From an uncultured Lachnospiraceae bacterium (lineage in GTDB: Bacteria; Bacillota_A; Clostridia; Lachnospirales; Lachnospiraceae), in contig CAMWWS010000230.1 of the NCBI GenBank assembly GCA_947178085.1, positions 1 to 5,018 on the forward strand: a DNA stretch of 5,018 bases, written 5' to 3'. The notes beneath the pieces were generated by a model. It saw only the letters and a program-made list of their open reading frames with translations. It had not been told where the DNA came from and did not search any database. This document shows, in pieces, positions 1-5,018 of this stretch (position 1 is its first letter; each line of letters starts with the position of its first letter). A program made the position numbers and the translations under genes.

Positions 1-1314
1 CTCAAAGGCAGTATTTTGGAAATAATATTTTACAGGATCGGACAGCTTGGGTGTATAACGCTCCAACGCTTCTTCCGGAAGTATTTCATGCAAAGTAACA
101 ATATCCTCTTCTTCAAATACATCTTTGTTAAACTTATAAGTTCTTGCAAGCTGCTGTATCGGCACCGTCAACATTTCCTGTCTTTCCGAATCATCTGCGT
201 GAAACACCAGCATCAATGTTTTATCTATCAGAAAAAAAGAAATAAAGATAACTGCTAACAGTATTGCCATTTTTTTTAATCTGTTTCTAAAATATATAAG
301 AAATACCGGTGTCATTACAACAAATGCATAAAAAGCATTTTTTCTAAACAAAATCATCGTTAATGCACTGAAGATGAAAATAGCCATTTGAAGTTTGGAA
401 TTAAAAAAGTATTCTGTCGAGATACACATTTCCAGTATACAGACTAACAACAGCAACAAAGCTGCCGTAAAAATCGTATCTTTAGTAGAACACATCGCAT
501 ACATAACAATTACCGGAAATACGGCAAAATACAGCACCGACAAGAACCTCATCATCCCTGAAACTTTCTTTTTTCCAAGAAAACTGTTCAAGTACATAAA
601 AACTCCGGCAACCATTAGCATCTGCACTATCATATAACATGCAATGCCAAGATTATAAGAACCCGTAAGCTTATGCACGGCACAGATTATACCACCAAGC
701 ATAAGTACATGCACAAGGGGGTGGTGTGTTGAAAATACTCTGGAGGCCACCTGTTCGTATTCACTCAGCGCGTCATAGACAAAAAAACCCGGATACACCG
801 CAAGTAGTACGGGAATCCAGCATATAATAAGGAAAAGATATACCGCCAAATTCTCATATTTCACTACAGCCCCAGGAAGCCGCGGTACTTTTATTCCCTG
901 TGCATACCCGTTTTTTCTTTCATCAATATTCTCTAAGAAACTCCATAACCTGCGAATCAGAATGGCAAAAAAGCATGTCAGCACCGGAAAGGAAATCCAT
1001 AATTTCCAATCTTTAAAATTGACGCTTCCTTCCATATCCAGCCTTACTCCAAATAGCATCGCTGCAGAAAACAGAAAAGACCAAATTCCGGCAATCTTCC
1101 AGCTTCTGACATCATGTATGTCAATATTATTAAGCGAATGGCTTAACGCATATATGCACAAAATCCATATAAGTACGGAAAATATGCTATTTGTAAATCC
1201 CAGTTCATCTCCCTTTATGTTCATTACTTGTGGAAAACACAGAACTCCGGCTGTAGCAATAAAAACAGCAATAGCTTTTACACTGATATTATCTTTATGG
1301 TTGCTCACGCTCAT
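1..1314 (-). CDS. DUF6020-like polytopic membrane protein, probable GT-C-type transferase (N-terminal part)
   Basis: An uninterrupted frame of 438 codons runs from the ATG at 1314 to base 1 without a stop, so the C-terminus lies outside the window. About nine to ten membrane segments are visible, near residues 12-30, 41-58, 73-90, 104-120, 156-173, 200-214, 222-241, 255-272, 280-296, 309-340 and 348-369. The N-terminal block is followed by a conserved-looking core: YPGFFVYDALSEYEQ (174-188, with the YD pair at 180-181), FSTHHPLVH (194-202), CSTKDTIF (275-282), RKNAFYAF (324-331) and the loop TVPIQQLARTY (383-393). From memory these fit the uncharacterised DUF6020 membrane family, whose architecture resembles GT-C glycosyltransferases with an acidic residue in an external loop. 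The gene overlaps the GtrB-like gene by 20 bp. That arrangement suggests it uses the lipid-linked sugar which that enzyme makes, transferring it outside the cell. The family name is moderately certain and the function is inferred. Confidence 0.88.
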   Translation of the reverse strand, partial: MSVSNHKDNISVKAIAVFIATAGVLCFPQVMNIKGDELGFTNSIFSVLIWILCIYALSHSLNNIDIHDVRSWKIAGIWSFLFSAAMLFGVRLDMEGSVNFKDWKLWISFPVLTCFFAILIRRLWSFLENIDERKNGYAQGIKVPRLPGAVVKYENLAVYLFLIICWIPVLLAVYPGFFVYDALSEYEQVASRVFSTHHPLVHVLMLGGIICAVHKLTGSYNLGIACYMIVQMLMVAGVFMYLNSFLGKKKVSGMMRFLSVLYFAVFPVIVMYAMCSTKDTIFTAALLLLLVCILEMCISTEYFFNSKLQMAIFIFSALTMILFRKNAFYAFVVMTPVFLIYFRNRLKKMAILLAVIFISFFLIDKTLMLVFHADDSERQEMLTVPIQQLARTYKFNKDVFEEEDIVTLHEILPEEALERYTPKLSDPVKYYFQNTAFE

Positions 1315-2236
1315 CAATGCACTCCCTTATCACGTATTGCGGTGAATTATTCAAGGATATATAAATTCTTCCGATATATTCCCCTATTATTCCAAGCATC
1401 AGCATCAGCATGCCTCCAATGAACATAATTGCCGACATAATTGAACTGAAACCAATTACGACATTTGGGTCAACCAGTTTCCTGATAATAGTATAACTTC
1501 CATATATAAAGCCTGCAACAGCCGCCAAAGCTCCCATAACTGTCGCGATTCTAAGCGGTATGATGCTAAAAGCCGTAAATCCGTTAAACCAAAGTGCAAA
1601 AAGCTTTCCTATCGTATATCCGGAAGTTCCGATTTCACGCTCCCTGTGATTGACATCTGCATTTGCAATTTTCTTGGTTGTACGAAGAACCAGACCTATC
1701 ACATATGGATACGGATTAATATATCTCACCATTTCATCAATTATGAACCTCTTTGCAGCAAAATAGCTGGACAGATATAAATCCTTAGGTTTCCCCAGCA
1801 TCACCCTGGCCATCAATTCATTAACCTTGCTTCCCAGATTACGGAAAGCAGAATGCTTTTTATGCTTATATCTGGCATATACTACATCATAACCTTCTTC
1901 TATCTTAACAAGCAATTTCCCAACTTCTTCTGCAGGCGTCTGCCCATCATCATCCAGACAGACAACAATATCTCCGTGTACGTAACGAAAACCGGCCATC
2001 AGCGCTGCATGCTGCCCGAAATTTCTGGCGAGATTAACACCGCAGACTTTCTCGTCCGCTTTGCATATATCCCTAATTTCTTCAAACGTATTATCCGGCG
2101 AACTGTCATTTATCAGGATGATTTCATAATCATACTGCTCCATCCCTTGCATCGTTACTTTGATTTCTTCTACTACTTTTCCGATTGTACGCGATGAATT
2201 ATAGCATGGTATTACAAAGCTGACTAACTGACTCAT
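1295..2236 (-). CDS. GtrB/ArnC-like family 2 glycosyltransferase (polyprenyl-phosphate sugar synthase)
   Basis: This 313-residue protein is full length for the DPM1/GtrB/ArnC group, which transfers a sugar from a nucleotide donor to undecaprenyl phosphate on the cytoplasmic face of the membrane. The GT-A domain occupies about residues 1-210. It shows FVIPCYN (7-13), INDSSPDNT (42-50), the metal- and donor-binding DDDGQ (95-99), and the late HRERE.GTSGYT segment (197-208) characteristic of this group. Two membrane helices follow (about 226-248 and 264-286), and the protein ends with the family's typical GEYIGRIYI (285-293) and PQYVIRE. The start at 2236 is fixed by GGAGG 7 nt upstream and the 4-bp overlap with the acetyltransferase. 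The stop overlaps the start of the next gene by 20 bp. The sugar is not readable from sequence. Given the transaminase and acetyltransferase upstream, dTDP-Fuc4NAc or dTDP-Fuc4N is the inferred donor, with UDP-glucose or UDP-GlcNAc as the usual alternatives. Confidence 0.95.
   Translation of the reverse strand: MSQLVSFVIPCYNSSRTIGKVVEEIKVTMQGMEQYDYEIILINDSSPDNTFEEIRDICKADEKVCGVNLARNFGQHAALMAGFRYVHGDIVVCLDDDGQTPAEEVGKLLVKIEEGYDVVYARYKHKKHSAFRNLGSKVNELMARVMLGKPKDLYLSSYFAAKRFIIDEMVRYINPYPYVIGLVLRTTKKIANADVNHREREIGTSGYTIGKLFALWFNGFTAFSIIPLRIATVMGALAAVAGFIYGSYTIIRKLVDPNVVIGFSSIMSAIMFIGGMLMLMLGIIGEYIGRIYISLNNSPQYVIRECIDEREQP
1322..1328 (-). promoter_or_regulatory. Ribosome binding site for the DUF6020-like gene
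   Basis: AAGGGAG on the minus strand lies 7 nt before the ATG at 1314, within the end of the glycosyltransferase gene. It fixes the start of the last gene and supports its co-translation with the glycosyltransferase. Confidence 0.8.
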
Positions 2237-2772
2237 TTATTTGCCTCCATAAAAATCACTTCTCTTTTGACTCCATCTATAGTAAGGATTTCCTGTTTAC
2301 CATCCAGTAATTCAAATCCTGCTCTCTCATAGCTTTTTCTCGCACCGGTATTATCTGCAAATACTCTTAAAAATACGGAATTCAGCCTCAATTCTTCAAA
2401 TGCATATCCAAGTGCAAGTTTCGCCGCCTGCGTCCCATATCCTTTCCCAACAGCGTCATCTTCTCCGATAAATATACCATATTCCGCTCTTGCCTGCACT
2501 CTGTCTATATCCCTGAAATATACGCTTCCTACGTCTCTTCCTGATGCTTTCTCACATATAATGAACTGCACAACATGTCCGGGTTCTATCTGCGTGCGTA
2601 TCCAGTTAAGGTGCCCTTCCACAGTAAAAGGCTTCTGATAGATAAAATTATGCCGAACTCTTTCTTTATTGCGCCATGTTATGATTTTCTCAGTATCGTA
2701 AACTTCCATTTGCCGTAAATAAATCTTTTCTGATTCCGGCTGTGTTTTCCCTTCCATTTGACTCATTATCAT
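2233..2772 (-). CDS. GNAT-family N-acetyltransferase (RimJ/RimL/PseH-like), probable amino-sugar acetyltransferase
   Basis: This is a single-domain GNAT acetyltransferase of about 179 residues that moves an acetyl group from acetyl-CoA to an amine. Numbered from the ATG at 2784, the fold begins at IYLRQME (21-27), with the WRN..RVR segment (37-44) typical of the RimJ/RimL and PseH branch. The acetyl-CoA pyrophosphate loop is VGKGYGTQAAKLAL (112-125). The late motif N145..A148..SYERAGF (151-157) carries the usual Asn and Tyr. The gene stops in TGA overlapping the next ATG by 4 bp. It follows a sugar 4-aminotransferase and precedes a lipid-sugar glycosyltransferase, so I infer that it acetylates the 4-amino group of the dTDP-sugar, the step done in E. 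coli by WecD, itself a GNAT. RimI/RimL-type protein N-terminal acetylation cannot be excluded from sequence alone. The start is uncertain: ATG at 2784, 2772 or 2766, all upstream of the conserved domain. Confidence 0.9.
   Translation of the reverse strand: MIMSQMEGKTQPESEKIYLRQMEVYDTEKIITWRNKERVRHNFIYQKPFTVEGHLNWIRTQIEPGHVVQFIICEKASGRDVGSVYFRDIDRVQARAEYGIFIGEDDAVGKGYGTQAAKLALGYAFEELRLNSVFLRVFADNTGARKSYERAGFELLDGKQEILTIDGVKREVIFMEANK
2244..2248 (-). promoter_or_regulatory. Ribosome binding site for the GT2 glycosyltransferase
   Basis: A perfect GGAGG on the minus strand lies 7 nt before the ATG at 2236, inside the last codons of the acetyltransferase. With the ATGA stop-start overlap it supports translational coupling of the two genes. 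Confidence 0.8.
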
Positions 2773-2785
2773 ATTAATAACCATG

Positions 2786-2790
2786 CTCCT
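2786..2790 (-). promoter_or_regulatory. Oddly placed AGGAG upstream of the acetyltransferase gene
   Basis: AGGAG on the minus strand is the only good Shine-Dalgarno sequence before the acetyltransferase. It is only 1 nt from the first in-frame ATG (2784), too close for normal use. It is 13 nt from the next ATG (2772), which is long but workable, and 19 nt from a third (2766). At a textbook distance of 7 nt the codon is ATT (2778). I take 2772 as the start, with low certainty. Confidence 0.5.
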
Positions 2791-2832
2791 ATCTCAGCCT
2801 GCGAGTTTGGGCGTAAGAACAAACATTGCGTA

Positions 2833-2850
2833 ACACATGCAAGCATGTGT
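2833..2850. repeat. 8-bp inverted repeat in the intergenic gap
   Basis: The arms ACACATGC (2833-2840) and GCATGTGT (2843-2850) are perfect reverse complements with AA between them. The structure touches the AT-rich inverted repeat at 2851-2869 without a spacer. No run of T follows on the minus strand, so it does not look like a standard Rho-independent terminator. Together with the twice-occurring GCGTAA at 2811-2816 and 2828-2833, it makes the gap look like a small structured or dispersed element rather than random spacer. Confidence 0.7.
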
Positions 2851-2869
2851 GAAAAATCATTGATTTTTC
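2851..2869. repeat. 9-bp inverted repeat across the stop codon of the membrane protein
   Basis: The arms GAAAAATCA (2851-2859) and TGATTTTTC (2861-2869) are perfect reverse complements around a single central base. The TGA stop of the large membrane protein (2859-2857) lies inside it, so the last four codons are part of the repeat. With a one-base centre it would need to open a few pairs to form a hairpin. It could equally be a protein-binding palindrome or the edge of an inserted element. It directly abuts a second inverted repeat. Confidence 0.7.
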
Positions 2870-4647
2870 AATCTATTCTCCAGTACTTGATAAACAATAT
2901 ATCTTCCGTCAATTAAATCTTCCTGTTCTACAGTGACTGTAATTCCTTTTTGCGCATAGTACGACTTCAGCCAGTCAGTATCGCCGTTCCGTTCCTCTAT
3001 ATCAATTATAAAATATACGAAAGGCACATGCAGCAGCCCATCCTCCATCGTTGAAATGCCAAACTGCTTTAATTTTTCTCTGTAAAGTGGGCTTTTACAC
3101 ATCCATCCGCCCATTATATCATAATTCACAATTGAATTATCAACGTTTTGAAATATTTTCTGTGAAAATCCTACGGTAGAATATACATCTTCAAAATAAA
3201 AGTTCTCAGGGTGCGCTTTGCAATATGCCGCAATAGCCATTTCTCCCCGGTTCGCTTCTTCTCTGTCTTTCATATCTGACAAAACAGCATTAAAGCTCTG
3301 AGGGATATAGCATACACATATTATTCCAATCAACGCCAATGCAGATAATACCCTCTTTTGACGCTCATCATGCAGCAGTCTCATGCAAAGCATTCCCATA
3401 AGAACCATAAGCTCAGCGAGATATAGGGAATGGGTAATCCTTTCCGGATATCTGCCCTGCATCAGGATAAACATCCATAAGGCTGTCCTTACAGCGCCAA
3501 GTAAAGCAAGTTCCCAAATAAATGATAGTCTCCTCTTTATAGCCGTATCATTAAATACATTCATGATACCTATGATAAAAAGGCAAATATATCCGGCAAT
3601 CACCAATATGTTATATGGGGAATCTTCTGTATGAAGAAGGCGGTAAATATAAAGTTTTCCCTGATGCCACAGGCGATTAAGCAAACCATCATATGCTCCG
3701 CGCTCTCTCTCTTTACCTTTTGCCGCATATTCTGCAATCTTTCCCATTATTTCTTCATCAATATCTTCAGACAGTCCAAAATTATAGTTATCAAGGAGTT
3801 CCTGCTGTGCGTCGCTTAATCCGATTGATGACAGATATTCCTTATGTTCTCCGCTCGTTAATATATTATAGTGATAATCATATACTTCTGTTCTGTTATT
3901 AAAAAAAGCTACAAACGACTTCCAGTCTTCACCGCCGTATGCCGCGAAATCAATCAGCCTGCTAAAAAGCATTCCCAGCAAAATAGAGCCAATCACAATA
4001 CCATATTTTAAATAATTTTCCTTAACAAAAAATTTTTCTTCTTCAGCCCATCTAAACAAACCTGCAAGGCATACAAACGGAAACACGAGCAGCAGCATCT
4101 CTGTCCGAAGCTGATAAGCAAGAATAACTAGTAAAATCGACGGAATATTCCCAAGGACAAACTCTTTGACCGACATACCTCCCTTTGATGTCATAAAAAG
4201 AAAAATTGCCGCAGATGCCAGCATAGTGCAAGTCAATGTATACTGTATGGCAATAGTATGTGACAGCGCTACTCCCCACAAAAATACCGTCACTAATACC
4301 ATGCTGCCTGCCTTAGCATACCGCATCTTACTCAGCTTCAGCAATCGTAACCCTGCCAGATAAAGGCTTCCCATTTGGCAAAAAAACAAAAACAGACCAT
4401 ACCATGGAATACTCCTGCATAGTCTGTAAAGTAAACTGATAAATGCACCCAGAATGTATAATGTCTGCATATTATGTCCGTCAGGGGTTCCTGTATAAAC
4501 CCCTGCCATGATATCCTTCATCATAACATCATCATTCATATCATAATAGAAATCAAAGAAAAAGCTCAAAAGAATTATATTGACTGATATGGTCATCAAC
4601 ATTATTATGCAGTTTCCATATTTCTCCCAAGCTTTTTGTATTTTCAT
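2857..4647 (-). CDS. Large polytopic membrane protein, probable GT-C-like glycosyltransferase
   Basis: I do not recognise a named family. The protein is 596 residues from the chosen start. About eleven hydrophobic segments are visible, near residues 11-31, 62-82, 84-103, 110-129, 132-153, 167-188, 215-231, 346-362, 376-396, 406-423 and 431-448. A long hydrophilic loop (about 232-340) interrupts them, and a soluble tail of roughly 145 residues (about 450-596) ends the protein. Directly after the first helix sits YDMNDDVMM (36-43), followed by YTGTPDGHN. An acidic pair in the first extracytoplasmic loop, together with this topology, is typical of GT-C transferases that use polyprenyl-phosphate sugars. 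A second likely conserved stretch is GRYPERITHSLYLAE (about 398-412). The start is the ATG at 4647 because AGGAAGG lies 10 nt upstream. The earlier in-frame ATG at 4683 has no well-placed ribosome site and overlaps the transaminase. The transferase role is inferred from topology and neighbours. A flippase or polymerase is the alternative. Confidence 0.85.
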   Translation of the reverse strand: MKIQKAWEKYGNCIIMLMTISVNIILLSFFFDFYYDMNDDVMMKDIMAGVYTGTPDGHNMQTLYILGAFISLLYRLCRSIPWYGLFLFFCQMGSLYLAGLRLLKLSKMRYAKAGSMVLVTVFLWGVALSHTIAIQYTLTCTMLASAAIFLFMTSKGGMSVKEFVLGNIPSILLVILAYQLRTEMLLLVFPFVCLAGLFRWAEEEKFFVKENYLKYGIVIGSILLGMLFSRLIDFAAYGGEDWKSFVAFFNNRTEVYDYHYNILTSGEHKEYLSSIGLSDAQQELLDNYNFGLSEDIDEEIMGKIAEYAAKGKERERGAYDGLLNRLWHQGKLYIYRLLHTEDSPYNILVIAGYICLFIIGIMNVFNDTAIKRRLSFIWELALLGAVRTALWMFILMQGRYPERITHSLYLAELMVLMGMLCMRLLHDERQKRVLSALALIGIICVCYIPQSFNAVLSDMKDREEANRGEMAIAAYCKAHPENFYFEDVYSTVGFSQKIFQNVDNSIVNYDIMGGWMCKSPLYREKLKQFGISTMEDGLLHVPFVYFIIDIEERNGDTDWLKSYYAQKGITVTVEQEDLIDGRYIVYQVLENRLKNQ

Positions 4648-4657
4648 GAAGTTTATA

Positions 4658-4664
4658 CCTTCCT
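4658..4664 (-). promoter_or_regulatory. Ribosome binding site for the large membrane protein
   Basis: AGGAAGG on the minus strand ends 10 nt before the ATG at 4647. It is the reason for preferring that start over the upstream in-frame ATG at 4683, whose nearest GGAG is 16 nt away. The site falls in the 25-bp gap after the transaminase stop codon. Confidence 0.7.
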
Positions 4665-4672
4665 GATACCCC

Positions 4673-5018
4673 TTAACCAGCATAGAATAGTTTTATCTGC
4701 TCCGTAATATACTCAACCTCGTCCGCTGTCAACTTATAAAACAAAGGCAGCCGGAGCAGTCTGTCACTTTCTTTGGTCGTATACTTATCTTCTCCGTGAA
4801 ATCTTCCGAATTTAATTCCTGCCGGAGCCGAGTGAAGCGGAACATAATGAAATACCGCCATTACGTCTCTTGCCTTCAGGAAATCAATAAGTCGGCTTCT
4901 TTCTTCCATGTCTTTAGTTTTAATATAGAACATATGCGCATTATGGCTGCAATACTCAGGAATAAACGGCAGTTCAATCTTTCCTTCTTCCGCAAGCGGT
5001 GAAAGCTGTTCCTTATAC
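4673..5018 (-). CDS. wecE: dTDP-4-amino-4,6-dideoxygalactose transaminase (C-terminal part)
   Basis: This is a PLP-dependent sugar aminotransferase of the DegT/DnrJ/EryC1/StrS family. The WecE/RffA enzyme transfers the amino group of glutamate to dTDP-4-keto-6-deoxyglucose, giving dTDP-Fuc4N, in the cytoplasm. Only the last 114 codons are in the window; the open frame continues past base 5018, so the N-terminal PLP-lysine domain is not visible. Reading from 5017 gives the family's C-terminal domain: NAHMFYI, then a segment of the form FLK..D.MAVFHYVPLHS.PAG, then KFGRFHGEDKYTTKES and LLRLPLFY, ending in TAA at 4675-4673. From memory these segments match E. coli WecE closely, including the HY.PLH and GED.YTT..S.RLLRLPL signatures that shape the sugar-nucleotide site. 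It precedes the next gene by 25 bp, so the two are probably co-transcribed. The family is very confident. The exact sugar (Fuc4N rather than another 4-amino-6-deoxyhexose) is less so, because related DegT enzymes differ in stereochemistry. Confidence 0.93.
   Translation of the reverse strand, partial: YKEQLSPLAEEGKIELPFIPEYCSHNAHMFYIKTKDMEERSRLIDFLKARDVMAVFHYVPLHSAPAGIKFGRFHGEDKYTTKESDRLLRLPLFYKLTADEVEYITEQIKLFYAG

Noticed and set aside
962..1345. Forward-strand open frame of 127 codons
   Set aside because: It lies opposite the DUF6020-like gene, has no good ribosome site or recognisable domain, and its translation is unlike a natural protein. The minus-strand frame is longer and carries coherent membrane segments and motifs.
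1853..2197. Forward-strand open frame of 114 codons
   Set aside because: It is antisense to the catalytic domain of the clearly identified GT2 gene.
1295..2236. GtrA-type small flippase next to the GtrB-like gene
   Set aside because: No frame of about 120-150 codons with four helices is present in the window. If one exists it is outside.
2785..2856. Internal promoter before the acetyltransferase
   Set aside because: TTGTTC on the minus strand could be a poor -35 box, but no TATAAT-like -10 box occurs at the right distance.
2833..2869. Rho-independent terminator after the large membrane protein
   Set aside because: The palindromes lack a GC-rich stem followed by a T run on the minus strand, so termination is not supported.
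4052..4279. Second minus-strand open frame of 75 codons inside the large membrane protein
   Set aside because: It is an alternate-frame shadow of the 596-residue gene with no ribosome site or domain.

Overview
The window is a fully packed, single-strand gene cluster. All five genes lie on the minus strand and read from right to left. The base composition is AT-rich (roughly 40% GC by eye), the Shine-Dalgarno sequences are strong (GGAGG, AAGGGAG, AGGAAGG), and the protein style (DUF6020-like and Lachnospiraceae-type polytopic membrane proteins) suggests a low-GC Firmicute, most likely a gut-type Clostridia/Lachnospiraceae. The genus cannot be determined from this sequence alone.

Layout in transcription order: (1) 5018-4673, the C-terminal 114 residues of a WecE/RffA-type dTDP-4-amino-4,6-dideoxygalactose transaminase, cut by the window edge. 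(2) 4647-2857, a large polytopic membrane protein with an acidic NDD motif after its first membrane helix and a C-terminal soluble domain; it is unnamed and probably a GT-C-like glycosyltransferase. (3) 2772-2233, a GNAT N-acetyltransferase of the RimJ/RimL/PseH-like kind. (4) 2236-1295, a GtrB/ArnC-like family 2 glycosyltransferase with two C-terminal membrane helices. (5) 1314-1, the first 438 residues of a DUF6020-like polytopic membrane protein, cut by the other window edge. Junctions are tight: a 25-bp gap, an approximately 72-84-bp gap, a 4-bp ATGA overlap and a 20-bp overlap. This indicates one operon. The only sizeable intergenic stretch (2785-2856) holds two back-to-back inverted repeats. 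No stretch longer than about 90 bases lacks a gene, and no RNA gene, insertion sequence or CRISPR array is seen.

The inferred role is cell-surface glycan decoration. The transaminase would make dTDP-Fuc4N and the GNAT could N-acetylate the new amino group. The GtrB/ArnC-like enzyme would move the sugar to undecaprenyl phosphate inside the cell. One or both big membrane proteins would transfer the sugar from the lipid carrier to an extracellular acceptor. The order of steps parallels the Arn pathway (ArnB-ArnA-ArnC-ArnT), but with a different amino sugar and with unrecognised membrane transferases. The first and third steps rest on clear family motifs. The substrate chain linking them is inference from gene order.
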